Shown: positions 19,246-28,972 of the stretch, piece after piece | How the letters are laid out: each line of letters starts with the position of its first letter | Position numbering within the stretch: the first letter of the stretch is position 1 | From: an uncultured Maricaulis sp. | Lineage (GTDB): Bacteria > Pseudomonadota > Alphaproteobacteria > Caulobacterales > Maricaulaceae | Direction: 5' to 3' | Length of the DNA: 44,649 nt | NCBI RefSeq assembly: GCF_905480005.1 | Contig: NZ_CAJQOO010000005.1 | Location: 1-44,649 of the forward strand | Notes under the pieces: model-generated | Seen by the model: the letters and a program-made list of their open reading frames with translations, nothing else | Database searches by the model: none | What the model was told of the DNA's origin: nothing | Made by a program: the position numbers and the translations under genes

Positions 19246-19530
19246 TCAAGCCCGTTTCTTCTTCGCATCCACAAAGGCCCGCAGCACGGCATTCATGCGC
19301 GTCTGATAGCCTTTTCCGCTCTCCTTGAAGAAGGCAATGATGTCGTCGTCAAGGCGCAAGGTGATCTGTTTCTTTGCAGCTGGCATGCGGAGTTCGGCTT
19401 TGGCGAACCAGGCCTCGTCCAACTCGGGAATGTCGGAATAGTCGATATCCTCGTCCGGCATGTTCTCAATCTCGGCGATCCGTGCTTCGGAGACATGGAT
19501 GTCACTGAGCTTCTTTCGGATAGTGGCCAT
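19246..19530 (-). CDS. brnA: BrnA antitoxin
   Basis: The 94-residue protein has the BrnA layout: a flexible acidic N-terminal half (DEDIDYSDIPELDEAW) that binds the toxin, then KKQITLRLDDDIIAFFKESG and GYQTRMNAVLRAFVDA, a ribbon-helix-helix-like DNA-binding end. It should neutralise BrnT and repress its own operon. The start at 19530 lies inside the end of brnT (29-base overlap), preceded by a GAAAGGGCG purine stretch. A longer in-frame start at 19707 is entirely inside brnT and does not encode BrnA-like residues. Confidence 0.92.
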   Translation of the reverse strand: MATIRKKLSDIHVSEARIAEIENMPDEDIDYSDIPELDEAWFAKAELRMPAAKKQITLRLDDDIIAFFKESGKGYQTRMNAVLRAFVDAKKKRA

Positions 19531-19786
19531 GATAGAGCGCCCTTTCTTTCTTGTTGGCCCGCCTTGCCGAAATGAGGCGAGTGCGGCCCTGCCGGTCGGT
19601 ATGGACAATGGCGACGATAGCGCGGCTTTTGATGAGGCCAATCGATACTTCGCGAAGTTCGCCATAGTCCATTCGGTCATCGACGATTGTGAAGACCGGT
19701 CCGTCAAAAGCCTGGATGGCTTCCTCGAAGCTCAGCTTGTGCTTGGCGATATTCGCCGCGTTCTTCGCTGAATCCCATTCGAACAT
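19502..19786 (-). CDS. brnT: BrnT ribonuclease toxin
   Basis: This 94-residue protein matches the BrnT family: MFEWDSAKNAANIAKHKLSF at the start, then EEAIQAFDG, the RMDYGELREVSIGL segment and RLISARRANKKERALYH at the end. BrnT is a RelE-fold ribonuclease toxin of type II systems (described in Brucella), held inactive by BrnA. Toxin first, antitoxin second, with overlap, is the normal BrnTA order. It sits 59 bases downstream of trpB on the same strand, with a palindromic operator in the gap. Confidence 0.93.
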   Translation of the reverse strand: MFEWDSAKNAANIAKHKLSFEEAIQAFDGPVFTIVDDRMDYGELREVSIGLIKSRAIVAIVHTDRQGRTRLISARRANKKERALYHGHYPKEAQ

Positions 19787-19790
19787 GGAT

Positions 19791-19818
19791 GATTGTAACT
19801 ACAATTGTCATTACAATC
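19791..19818. promoter_or_regulatory. Palindromic operator upstream of brnTA
   Basis: GATTGTAA (19791-19798) and its inverted copy TTACAATC (19811-19818) flank a central ACAATTGT palindrome (19801-19808). The spacing makes two overlapping TTGT...ACAA-type inverted sites, suited to a ribbon-helix-helix repressor. Its position directly upstream of the brnT start makes BrnA/BrnTA autoregulation the natural interpretation. Confidence 0.75.
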
Positions 19819-19845
19819 AAGTGCGCTGCCGGGAGAAACGCTAAA

Positions 19846-21078
<1,233 letters not shown>

Positions 21079-21107
21079 GGCACGCTCCTTGTGCGCTGGG
21101 GTGGGGC

Positions 21108-21743
21108 TCAGCAGGCTGCGAGAGCAGCTGCGAAGCCGGCAAGGCGACCCGCATCCTTGATGCCGGGTGCGCTTTCGATACCGGAAGACACATCCACCGC
21201 CTTGGCTCCGGCAGCCGTGACAGCGGCGCAGACATTGGTGTCATCAAGCCCGCCGGACAAGAGCCAGGGCACGGAAATCTGCAGAGATTTCAGCAAAGAA
21301 TAGTCATAGCCATGACCCAGCCCGCCGGGTCGATCGGCGCCGGCCGGCGGTTTGGCGTCAAAAAGCAGCATGTCGGCGATGCGATCATAGGGCCTGGCGG
21401 CGGCAAGATCGCTGGCCTCAGCTACCGGCAAGGCCTTGATAATGCCCCGTTTTGCATAGGCCCGGGCCTGCACGACACGTTGTGGGCTCTCGGACCCGTG
21501 CAGCTGGATCCAGTCCGGTCGCATGGCGTCACGGATCTGCGCCAGCAAGTCATCATCCGGATTGACGGTTACGGCCACGGTCTCGCTCGATCGGGTCAGG
21601 TGACACAACTCGCCGGCCAGCGTCGGCGAGACATGGCGCGGGCTTTTGGGAAAAATCACATACCCCGTCCAGCGCGCGCCGGCCGTCTCGGCCGCCGCAA
21701 TATCCCGTCCGGTCTTCAATCCGCAGAATTTGATGTCGGTCAT
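21108..21743 (-). CDS. trpF: Phosphoribosylanthranilate isomerase
   Basis: The 211-residue TIM barrel begins [15 protein letters not shown], where Cys7 is the catalytic base of TrpF, and has [13 protein letters not shown] and the C-terminal [17 protein letters not shown] with the catalytic-acid and phosphate-binding residues. It converts phosphoribosylanthranilate to CdRP in tryptophan synthesis. It is the first gene of the trpFBA block. The 140 bases upstream (21744-21883) separate it from the LysR gene and should contain its promoter; I see no leader peptide with tandem Trp codons there. Confidence 0.95.
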   Translation of the reverse strand: MTDIKFCGLKTGRDIAAAETAGARWTGYVIFPKSPRHVSPTLAGELCHLTRSSETVAVTVNPDDDLLAQIRDAMRPDWIQLHGSESPQRVVQARAYAKRGIIKALPVAEASDLAAARPYDRIADMLLFDAKPPAGADRPGGLGHGYDYSLLKSLQISVPWLLSGGLDDTNVCAAVTAAGAKAVDVSSGIESAPGIKDAGRLAGFAAALAAC

Positions 21744-21883
21744 GGGCTGAGCGTTAGCGGTTTCAGCGCAGTGGGGGAAGTCTTTGATGAAGGAAGGTGC
21801 TGCAGCCTGAAATGGCCGTCCTCATGTCAATTTTCGAGCGCTACGCGCGATCATCAGGACGTGGTCGGCAGTCTCCACGAATA

Positions 21884-22834
21884 TTAGCCCTTGCTCACCG
21901 CAGTCCCCGCCTCAGGGAAAGCCGGCTCCTGCCGATTGAGGCAAAACGCCATGGGCTGGAACAGCATCCAGGCGATGAAGGCCTTGATCTTGGGCTCATT
22001 CGCGCGGGTCGGGTCGAACACCATGTAGTGGCCGTCGCCATGATCGAGCTCCGTCACGAAGGGCTCGATAAGGGCGCCCGAGGCGATCTGTTCGGCGAAA
22101 TAGATCGGCGTGACCATGACCGCGGCGTCGCCTGAGGCGATGGCGGCGGAGACCTCCATGGTCTGGGTCTCGAGTTCGAGCGCGGGGCGGTCGGGCAGAC
22201 GGGACGGATCGCCACCGGCCTGTTCAATCCAGTCGCGCCACCAGCTGATTGGCCCAAAGAGGCGCAGCCTGAGCAAGTCGTTCGGGGTGTTGAACGGGCC
22301 AAAGCGCTCCGCCGCTGCGCGCGAGACCAGCGGCGCCGTCGTGTCACCGAACAGGCGTCGCGCTTCCAGCCCTGGCCACTGACCCTTGCCGATCCGGATG
22401 CCGATATCGGCCTCGCCGGCCTTGATGTCGACCATGTCGGCACGACTGTCGATGCGCACGGCGAGGCCGGGATTATCCAGCTGGAAAGCGCCGAGCCGCG
22501 GGACCAGCCAGTTCGAACAGAAGGTCGGCAGGGCCGTCAGCGAAAGCACGCTTTCACGATCCTCGCGGACATCGCGGAAGGTGCGTTCCAGCAGGCGGAA
22601 GGCCTCGGACGTGCCGCTAGCGAGGCGTTCGCCGCGCGCGGTCAGCTCGACATGGCGTGCCTTGCGCTCGAACAGGGAAAATCCGAGCCGGTCTTCGAGC
22701 AGTTTGATCTGATAGCTCACCGCCGCCTGGGTCATGCCGAGGGCTTCACCGGTGCGGGTGAAATTGCCCAGACGGGCCGCGGTTTCGAAGACGCGGATGG
22801 CGTTGACCGGTGGAAGCTGGGGCGCTCTATCCAT
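21884..22834 (-). CDS. LysR-family transcriptional regulator (GcvA-like)
   Basis: The protein of about 316 residues has a typical N-terminal winged helix-turn-helix (VNAIRVFETAARLGNFTRTG, ALGMTQAAVSYQIKLLED) and a periplasmic-binding-like effector domain. PLVSRAAAERFGP and AVMVTPIYFAEQIASGALIE in the second half resemble the GcvA/AmpR branch. I prefer the ATG at 22834 (MDRAPQLPP); the frame extends to a GTG at 22843. The regulator is divergent from the 50-residue gene at 22926, which is the usual place for a LysR target. The effector cannot be predicted. Confidence 0.88.
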   Translation of the reverse strand: MDRAPQLPPVNAIRVFETAARLGNFTRTGEALGMTQAAVSYQIKLLEDRLGFSLFERKARHVELTARGERLASGTSEAFRLLERTFRDVREDRESVLSLTALPTFCSNWLVPRLGAFQLDNPGLAVRIDSRADMVDIKAGEADIGIRIGKGQWPGLEARRLFGDTTAPLVSRAAAERFGPFNTPNDLLRLRLFGPISWWRDWIEQAGGDPSRLPDRPALELETQTMEVSAAIASGDAAVMVTPIYFAEQIASGALIEPFVTELDHGDGHYMVFDPTRANEPKIKAFIAWMLFQPMAFCLNRQEPAFPEAGTAVSKG

Positions 22835-22925
22835 TAATACCACTTATGGCAGACCCTTGAGAACAGCTTGGTCAGTGCCACGTTGGCTGACCTATATCAA
22901 GTCATCGCTTGAACAGGAGGCGGCC

Positions 22926-23078
22926 ATGACATTGGTTGAATTGATGATTGAAACCACCGAGCCACAGCGCGTGAGCGCGACCATTCCGCGGCATTCAGGG
23001 CGCCATGACTGGTTGGGCTGGATGGTCCGGCGCTTTAACTGGCTGGACGGTCATGCGGACTGGAACCGCAAGGTCTGA
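22926..23078 (+). CDS. Very small (50-residue) protein divergent from LysR gene
   Basis: An ATG at 22926 is preceded by a perfect AGGAGG five bases upstream, and the frame runs 50 codons to a stop. The product starts MTLVELMIETTEPQRVSA and ends in an aromatic, basic stretch (HDWLGWMVRRFNWLDGHADW). There is no signal peptide. A longer in-frame ATG at 22734 lies antisense to the LysR gene and is not credible. It could be a small membrane-associated or regulatory peptide; I do not recognise it. The ribosome-binding site is the main support. Confidence 0.55.
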   Translation: MTLVELMIETTEPQRVSATIPRHSGRHDWLGWMVRRFNWLDGHADWNRKV

Positions 23079-23094
23079 AGGCTCAAGAGGCGGT

Positions 23095-23811
23095 TCAGGC
23101 CGCCGCGACGGGCAGGGCCGATGCCTGATGCCGATAGGCATTGGCCGCATAGGCGGTGAGGTCATTCGGCACCGTCGAGACCGATGCCGATGGTGTCGAC
23201 GGGTCCGATGAGGTGTCGGCGTTTCGCATCTCCGCGATCTGCTGGTTCAGCGAAGGCTGCAGCTTCTCCCCAGGCGCTGCGGCCTCGCCCTCATCGCCGT
23301 CTTCGCCCTGCCGGCGATTGAGCTCGGCGCGCGCCTGGGCAATCTTGGCGTCCGCCAGGGCCGCGACTTTCCGGTCCTGACCCGAGGGCTCGGCAGGCGC
23401 CAGGGCGGCCGCCTTGACCTGTTGCATCTTCTCGATGGTGGCCTGCGGGTCGCCCTTTATCTCGCCTGCATCAATCGGGACTTCGCCGCCGACCGCGTAG
23501 GAGCGCCCGTCCGGGCCCTTCTGGAAGGTGTAGCTGGCGGCACCGGCATACTGGCCGCCGGCGGCCTGGTGCGCCCGTTCATGGGCGCGAACTTCGCGGT
23601 CGCGCGCCTTGAGCGCATCGACCTGCTTGCGTTCTTCGTCAGAAAGCTGTTCGGCGCCCTTGGCCTTCGACGCGCCCTCACAGCCGCCACACGCCGAACT
23701 CCCGCACGACCCGCAGCTGGCGAGCCGATTGGTCTGCTCGGTCGCAATCGGTCTGGCGACCCTGGCGATGGCCGGGGTCGAGACAGCGGAGGACACGGAT
23801 GACGCAATCAT
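23095..23811 (-). CDS. Cys-rich putative metalloprotease (SprA-related / CJM1_0395 family)
   Basis: The 238-residue protein has an N-terminal cysteine cluster ([13 protein letters not shown], residues 32-44), an acidic linker and the conserved core [16 protein letters not shown] with an HExxH zinc motif (His77, Glu78, His81). It continues with [20 protein letters not shown], the signature of the SprA-related putative metalloprotease family. The C-terminal third is rich in Ala and Gln. There is no clear signal peptide. It is on the opposite strand to, and converges with, the 50-residue gene. The family is widespread but its substrate is unknown; I infer zinc binding from the motif only. Confidence 0.8.
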   Translation of the reverse strand: MIASSVSSAVSTPAIARVARPIATEQTNRLASCGSCGSSACGGCEGASKAKGAEQLSDEERKQVDALKARDREVRAHERAHQAAGGQYAGAASYTFQKGPDGRSYAVGGEVPIDAGEIKGDPQATIEKMQQVKAAALAPAEPSGQDRKVAALADAKIAQARAELNRRQGEDGDEGEAAAPGEKLQPSLNQQIAEMRNADTSSDPSTPSASVSTVPNDLTAYAANAYRHQASALPVAAA

Positions 23812-23885
23812 TGCGGCGAGTGTCGCCGCAGCGCGTTAAGTCGACGTAAAGGGGTTCAATAAGAGGCGCGGGACCGCCTTGCAGC

Positions 23886-24191
23886 TCAGGCGATTTCCGG
23901 ATTGGTCTCGCGCGAGGCATCGACGCGTTCGCGCAATTCCTTGCCGGTCTTGAAGAAGGGCACATGCTTCTCCTTCACGGCAACACTCTCGCCGGTGCGC
24001 GGATTGCGACCGACCCGGGAGGGCCGGTGGCGGACGGAGAAGGCACCAAAACCGCGGAGCTCGACACGGTCACCTTCGGCCAGGGCATCAGTGATCCCGT
24101 CAAGAATGGTATTCACGACGCGCTCGACATCCCGGTGATAGAGATGGGGATTGGCCTCGGCCAGTTTGTCGATCAATTCGGACTTGATCAT
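23886..24191 (-). CDS. ihfB: Integration host factor subunit beta
   Basis: The 101-residue HU-fold protein matches IHF-beta: [52 protein letters not shown] and [15 protein letters not shown], including the intercalating proline in RNPRTG. IHF bends DNA at specific sites and supports recombination, replication initiation and sigma-54 promoters. It lies downstream of rpsA on the same strand, the conserved rpsA-ihfB order, but the strong terminator after rpsA suggests a separate promoter in 24192-24260. Confidence 0.95.
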   Translation of the reverse strand: MIKSELIDKLAEANPHLYHRDVERVVNTILDGITDALAEGDRVELRGFGAFSVRHRPSRVGRNPRTGESVAVKEKHVPFFKTGKELRERVDASRETNPEIA

Positions 24192-24267
24192 GCTAACCCT
24201 CCGCGTGTGAATGCCTAATCCTTACGTCTGGCGCCCGCCGCGTCAATCCACACACGCAAAATTGGTC

Positions 24268-24302
24268 AAAAAAAAACGGCCGGAGCATGAGCCCCGGCCG
24301 TT
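24268..24302 (-). terminator. Rho-independent terminator after rpsA
   Basis: Read on the minus strand, AACGGCCGG (24302-24294) and CCGGCCGTT (24283-24275) form a GC-rich stem around a 10-base loop, followed by a run of nine T residues (24276-24268). It is 31 bases beyond the rpsA stop. Confidence 0.92.
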
Positions 24303-24332
24303 CTTCATGTCCCTTGCGGGAAAGACGCTGGA

Positions 24333-26036
24333 TCAGTCGTCCTTGTTTTCGGTGTTCTCGCGCATTGCGGCGCCGAGGATGTCACCCAGCGAAGCGCCGG
24401 CATCCGAGGAACCATACTGCTCGACCGCTTCACGCTCTTCGGAGATCTCGAGCGCCTTGATGGAGAGCGAGATGCGACGCGTGGCCTTGTCGATATTGGT
24501 GATGCGGGCATCAACCTTGTCACCGACGGCAAAGCGTTCCGGACGCTGCTCGCCGCGATCGCGGGAGAGGTCGGACTTGCGGATGAAGGCCTTGACCGGG
24601 CTGTCATCGCCGAAGGCGACTTCGATACCACCCGAGGTCACTTCGGTGACGGTGCAGGTGACAGTGTCGCCACGGCCGACGCCGGAGCTATCCATCGGGT
24701 CACCGGCCAGCTGCTTGATGCCGAGGGAAACGCGTTCCTTCTCGACGTCCACATCGAGGACTTTCGCGTCGACCATGTCGCCCTTCTTGAAGGCTTCGAT
24801 GGCCTGCTCGCCCGACTGATCCCAGGAGATGTCGGAGAGGTGGACCATGCCGTCGATGTCGCCGTCGAGGCCAACGAACAGACCGAATTCGGTGATGTTC
24901 TTGATCTCGCCCTTGATGGCGGTACCGGACGGATAGTTCTCGGCGAACACTTCCCACGGATTGCGCTGGGTCTGCTTGACGCCCAGGGAGATGCGGCGCT
25001 TGTCGGCGTCGACATCGAGGACCATGACCTGGACTTCCTGGGAGGTCGACAGGATCTTGCCCGGGTGGACGTTCTTCTTGGTCCAGGACATTTCGGAAAC
25101 GTGGACGAGGCCTTCAACGCCCTCTTCCAGTTCAACGAAAGCACCGTATTCCGCGATATTGGTGACGCGACCTTCGAAGGTGGCACCCACCGGGTATTTC
25201 GCGGCAACGCCTTCCCACGGATCGGACATGAGTTGCTTCATGCCGAGCGAGATGCGCTGGGTTTCCTTGTTGATCTTGATGATCTGGACTTTGACCGTCT
25301 GGCCGACTTCCACCACTTCAGACGGGTGGCCGACACGGCTCCACGACATGTCAGTGACGTGCAGCAGGCCGTCAATGCCGCCGAGGTCAACGAATGCACC
25401 GTAATCGGTGATGTTCTTGACGACGCCGTCACGGGCTTCGCCCTCGGCCAGCTGGCCGACGAGTTCAGCGCGCTGCTCGGCACGGCTTTCTTCCAGAACG
25501 GCGCGGCGCGAGACCACGATATTGCCGCGCGGACGGTCCATTTTCAGGATCGCGAACGGCTGTTCCTGGTTCATCAGCGGGCCGACATCGCGGACCGGAC
25601 GGATATCAACCTGGGAGCCCGGCAGGAAGGCGGAAGCGCCACCCAGATCCACAGTGAAGCCACCCTTGACGCGGCCAACGATAGCGCCGTTGACCGGCTC
25701 TTTCTTGTCGAAGGACTTCTCGAGGCGGTCCCAGCTCTCTTCGCGGCGAGCCTTGTCGCGCGAGAGGATGGCGTCGCCGAGGGCGTTTTCGATACGCTCG
25801 AGATAAACTTCGACATCGTCGCCGACTTTCGGGGCGTCAGAGCCCGGGCCGGTGAATTCGCGAAGCGGGATGCGACCTTCGGTCTTGAGGCCAACATCGA
25901 CAACGACATCGCCATTTTCGACAGCGGTAACGGTGCCTTTGATGACCTGGCCTTCAGCCAGATCGCGTCCGGCCAGGCTGGCTTCCAGCATGGCGGCGAA
26001 ATCATCAGTCGACGGGGTAAGAGTTTCTGTAGACAT
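24333..26036 (-). CDS. rpsA: 30S ribosomal protein S1
   Basis: The 567-residue protein consists of six tandem S1 (OB-fold) domains. Repeats such as ITDYGAFVDLGGIDGLLHVT, ITEFGLFVGLDGDIDGMVHL and ISLGVKQ/ISLGMKQ are easily seen. The N-terminal domain binds the 30S subunit, and the others bind mRNA leaders for initiation. Length and domain count are standard. The 179-base leader to cmk (26037-26215) is unusually long for this operon and may hold a promoter or the autoregulatory leader known for rpsA in other bacteria; no obvious motif is visible. Confidence 0.96.
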   Translation of the reverse strand: MSTETLTPSTDDFAAMLEASLAGRDLAEGQVIKGTVTAVENGDVVVDVGLKTEGRIPLREFTGPGSDAPKVGDDVEVYLERIENALGDAILSRDKARREESWDRLEKSFDKKEPVNGAIVGRVKGGFTVDLGGASAFLPGSQVDIRPVRDVGPLMNQEQPFAILKMDRPRGNIVVSRRAVLEESRAEQRAELVGQLAEGEARDGVVKNITDYGAFVDLGGIDGLLHVTDMSWSRVGHPSEVVEVGQTVKVQIIKINKETQRISLGMKQLMSDPWEGVAAKYPVGATFEGRVTNIAEYGAFVELEEGVEGLVHVSEMSWTKKNVHPGKILSTSQEVQVMVLDVDADKRRISLGVKQTQRNPWEVFAENYPSGTAIKGEIKNITEFGLFVGLDGDIDGMVHLSDISWDQSGEQAIEAFKKGDMVDAKVLDVDVEKERVSLGIKQLAGDPMDSSGVGRGDTVTCTVTEVTSGGIEVAFGDDSPVKAFIRKSDLSRDRGEQRPERFAVGDKVDARITNIDKATRRISLSIKALEISEEREAVEQYGSSDAGASLGDILGAAMRENTENKDD

Positions 26037-26215
26037 GTTAAAGGGTTGCTCCGAGGCAGCGAGATCCGGATTTTCTATGCGTCTCGCCGCTTGGCCGGGT
26101 TCGGCCGGTTGGAATTAAAACAATGTGGGCGGCCGAAACGGGTCCGCGACGCAATTCGGTCACGGCAATCCGTCGTCTGAACGCCCGGCTATCTGCCACC
26201 TTGCTGTCGACAGGA

Positions 26216-26842
26216 TCACGCCTTTTGGCGTTTTTCCACAATCGCGACAGCGTCGGTAACGGCCGCGTCTATACTCAAGGATGACGTGTCTAGCAAGGTC
26301 GCGTCTTCGGCCGGACGCATGGGCGCGTCGGCACGTTCGGCATCGCGGAGGTCTCGTTCCCGGGTCTGGGCGAGCATATCCTCATAGGTGATCGTTTCGC
26401 CGCGTGCCGCCAATTCCGACCAGCGCCGCCGCGCACGGGTTTCGGTGGCGGCGGTGATGTAGAGCTTCACATCCGCATCGGGACAGATGACCGTGCCGAT
26501 ATCGCGGCCGTCGAGGATGGCGCCCCCCGGCTGGGTCGCGAAGTCGCGCTGAAGCTCGTAGAGCGCCTTTCGAACGGCTGGCAGGGCCGCAACGCGCGAG
26601 GCCATGGCGCCGGCCTCTGCAGTGCGGATACGGGTCTCGTCTATTCCGGTCAGGTCCAGCGTCCGCGCCGCGCGGGCGCAGGCGGCTGCGTCGGTCGGGT
26701 CGATGCCGGCATCGAGAACCGCGACGCCCGTGGCCCGGTAGAGAGAGCCGGTATCGAGATAGGGCAGGTCGAAATGCGCCGCCAGGGCCCGGGCAATCGT
26801 ACCCTTGCCGGACGCCAGGGGGCCGTCGACCGCGATGATCAT
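26216..26842 (-). CDS. cmk: Cytidylate kinase
   Basis: The 208-residue P-loop kinase has GPLASGKGT (7-15), the substrate-binding YLDTGSLYRATGVAV, and DGRDIGTVICPDADVKLYIT, all characteristic of Cmk. It phosphorylates CMP and dCMP. Its ATG overlaps the aroA stop by 4 bases. The aroA-cmk-rpsA order is widely conserved in proteobacteria. Confidence 0.95.
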   Translation of the reverse strand: MIIAVDGPLASGKGTIARALAAHFDLPYLDTGSLYRATGVAVLDAGIDPTDAAACARAARTLDLTGIDETRIRTAEAGAMASRVAALPAVRKALYELQRDFATQPGGAILDGRDIGTVICPDADVKLYITAATETRARRRWSELAARGETITYEDMLAQTRERDLRDAERADAPMRPAEDATLLDTSSLSIDAAVTDAVAIVEKRQKA

Positions 26843-28182
26843 GGCAGCGGCTCCAATACCCCGCCGAGGGCGGCGATGTCGTCGAAGAAGTCCGGATAGG
26901 ACGTGGCGATCATGGCGATGTCATCCACCCGCGCGGCCGAGACGGCGCCAAGCCCGATGACGAGGCCGCTCATGGCAAGCCGGTGATCATGATGGGTCAG
27001 GGTCTCGCCGCCACCGGGGACGCCGCCAACACCCATTCCTGTGACGACAAGACTGTCCACGCCCTCCTCGACCGGGACGCCATTGGCGCGCAGCAGGGCG
27101 GCGCTGCCGGCCAGCCGGTCGCTTTCCTTGGCCCGCAATTCCTCCAGGCCCGGCATGTGGGTGACACCTTCGGCATAGGCCGCGGCAACGCACAGAACCG
27201 GGTATTCATCGATCATGGACGGCGCGCGTTCGGCCGGGACGGTGATGCCGCGCAGCTGCGTGTGGCGCACGCGGATATGCATCGTCTTCTCGCCAGCCAT
27301 TTCCGGGCCCGGTGTCAGGGTGATATCGGCCCCCATTTCCCGGAGCGTGTCGATCAGCCCGGTACGGGCCGGATTGTCCATGACGCCGGTGAGGGTGATG
27401 TCCGATCCGGGGACGATCAGCGCCGCGACCATGGCGAAGGCCGAGGAGGAGGGATCGCCCGGAACGTCAACCGGGCAGGCGGTCAGGGTCTGCGGGCCGG
27501 CAAGGGTTATGGTCGCCGACGGGCCATCGCGTTTGACCGACAGGGACACACCGAAGGCTTTCAGCATGGTCTCGGTATGATCGCGGGTGATCTGGGGCTC
27601 GTGCACAACCGTGGTGCCGTTGGCGCCAAGCGCGGCGAGCAGGACTGCCGACTTCACCTGGGCCGAGGCGATCGGTGGCGTGTATGCAATGCCGGTGAGG
27701 GGTCCCGCTTCCAGATGCGCGGGCAGGCGGCCATCCGTGGTCGTGAAGCGCGCGCCCATTTCACCGAGCGGATCGGTGACCCGCCGCATCGGTCGCGAGG
27801 AGAGGCTTTCATCGCCGACAAAATCCGCACTGGCGCCGGTGCCCGCCACGGCGCCCATCATCAGACGCACTCCGGTTCCGGCATTGCCGAAGTCGAGCGG
27901 CGCCTCCGGATTGGAGAATCGGCCACCGGTTCCGGTGATCCGCCACTGCCCCGGTCCGAGATGTTCGACCGTCGCGCCAAGGGCAGCTGCAGCTTTCCCG
28001 GAATTTATGACATCGTCACTTTCCAGCAGGCCGCTGACCTCGGTCACGCCGTTCGCGAGCCCACCGAGAATGAAGGCGCGATGGGAAATCGACTTGTCTC
28101 CCGGGGCCTTGATGGAACCGGACAGGGCGGATGCGGGCAGAGCTCGCATGGCGCCTTCACGGCGCATCAAGGATGGGGTCAT
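26839..28182 (-). CDS. aroA: 3-phosphoshikimate 1-carboxyvinyltransferase (EPSP synthase)
   Basis: EPSP synthase is recognised by SIKAPGDKSISHR (Lys30, Ser31, Arg35 bind shikimate-3-phosphate), LDFGNAGTGVRLMMG, SSRPMRRVTDPL, SAQVKSAVLLA, DHTETMLKAFG and the C-terminal RAKESDRLAG and DHRLAMSG. It makes EPSP for aromatic amino acids. I start it at the ATG at 28182 (MTPSLMRREG, 447 residues); an ATG at 28149 would shorten it by 11 residues. The frame stays open to 28587, but that extension is antisense to the neighbouring gene. With GNAGTG followed by G96-type context and RPMRRVTDPL it looks like the class II, glyphosate-tolerant-like type; that sub-typing is tentative. Confidence 0.94.
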   Translation of the reverse strand: MTPSLMRREGAMRALPASALSGSIKAPGDKSISHRAFILGGLANGVTEVSGLLESDDVINSGKAAAALGATVEHLGPGQWRITGTGGRFSNPEAPLDFGNAGTGVRLMMGAVAGTGASADFVGDESLSSRPMRRVTDPLGEMGARFTTTDGRLPAHLEAGPLTGIAYTPPIASAQVKSAVLLAALGANGTTVVHEPQITRDHTETMLKAFGVSLSVKRDGPSATITLAGPQTLTACPVDVPGDPSSSAFAMVAALIVPGSDITLTGVMDNPARTGLIDTLREMGADITLTPGPEMAGEKTMHIRVRHTQLRGITVPAERAPSMIDEYPVLCVAAAYAEGVTHMPGLEELRAKESDRLAGSAALLRANGVPVEEGVDSLVVTGMGVGGVPGGGETLTHHDHRLAMSGLVIGLGAVSAARVDDIAMIATSYPDFFDDIAALGGVLEPLP

Positions 28183-28292
28183 CAACGGATTGGCAAGGTT
28201 TGAGGTGACATACGGCGATGAGGTTTTGACAGAGCGCGGTGATCGTGGCAACGGGTCCCGCCGAAAATGAAAACTGGTTATGTAGGGATGCC

Positions 28293-28739
28293 ATGGCCAA
28301 GCCTGAATTGGGAAGCAAGCGCGCGTGCCCCAGCTGCAGCGCGAAATTCTACGATCTCGGTCGCCGTCCGGCCCGATGTCCGAAGTGTGAGACCGAGTTC
28401 GACCCGGAGCGCGAAGACCCGCGTCTGAAGGCCAAACTCGAGGCTGACGACGAGGAAGAGGCGCCGAAGAAGCCGGCCTCGACCGAAGAGGATGACGGCT
28501 ATGGCGACGAGACGGATGATACGCCGGAAGTCGACTCGGAAGCGGCCTTGTCCAGCTCGGATGATGACGATGATGATGACGACGCATCAGGCCTGAGCGA
28601 CGACCTGCCGGACGGGTTCAGCGAAGATCGCGTTGATGATGACGATGATGATGATGACGATGAAACGGGCGTCCTGATCGATGATGAGGATGATGACGAT
28701 CTCGGCGACTTCAACATCGAGAAAGACGAGGATCTCTAG
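28293..28739 (+). CDS. TIGR02300/FYDLN-acid family protein with polyaspartate tail
   Basis: The 148-residue protein starts MAKPELGSKRACPSCSAKFY and has two CxxC pairs (CPSC, CPKC) that suggest a zinc ribbon, followed by FDPEREDPR. The remainder is almost entirely Asp/Glu/Ser with several runs of Asp (DDDDDDD type). The conserved N-terminus with KFYDLGRRP matches the FYDLN-acid proteins that sit beside aroA in alphaproteobacteria. Function is unknown; an RNA- or ribosome-associated role would be speculation. It is divergent from aroA, with 110 bases between starts. The ATG at 28293 is chosen because the family signature begins there. Confidence 0.88.
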   Translation: MAKPELGSKRACPSCSAKFYDLGRRPARCPKCETEFDPEREDPRLKAKLEADDEEEAPKKPASTEEDDGYGDETDDTPEVDSEAALSSSDDDDDDDDASGLSDDLPDGFSEDRVDDDDDDDDDETGVLIDDEDDDDLGDFNIEKDEDL

Positions 28740-28860
28740 GCCTTCGCAGAGGCGCTGCATTTGCCGCGCAAAAGAGGCTTGATCCCGGTGAAAACCGGGA
28801 CTAGGTTCCGCGCCTCTCGCCGAGGGCATGTTCCCAAACGCCCACGGTGACCCGAGTTTC

Positions 28861-28936
<76 letters not shown>

Positions 28937-28942
28937 AGATCA

Positions 28943-28972
28943 AACCCCGCCGGGTCCCGGCGGGGTTTTTTC
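28943..28972 (+). terminator. Rho-independent terminator after tRNA-Ala
   Basis: AACCCCGCCG (28943-28952) and CGGCGGGGTT (28957-28966) form a strong stem with a short loop, followed by TTTTTTC. It ends six bases after the tRNA CCA and touches the stop of the converging gene, so it may serve both strands. Confidence 0.92.

Noticed and set aside
21744-21883. Possible trp attenuator leader upstream of trpF
   Set aside because: No short frame with tandem Trp codons and no antiterminator/terminator hairpin pair could be identified.
24840-26180. Plus-strand frame of about 445 codons over rpsA
   Set aside because: Arises from the repetitive S1 domains on the other strand.
26983-28203. Plus-strand frame of about 400 codons over aroA
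   Set aside because: Antisense to EPSP synthase with all its signatures; no ribosome-binding site.
28183-28587. N-terminal extension of the aroA frame upstream to 28587
   Set aside because: It is antisense to the FYDLN-acid protein and is basic and low-complexity, unlike any AroA N-terminus.
28556-28700. GAT/GAC repeat tract as a tandem-repeat or CRISPR-like array
   Set aside because: It is in-frame Asp coding sequence with irregular units and no spacers. No CRISPR array was seen anywhere in the window.
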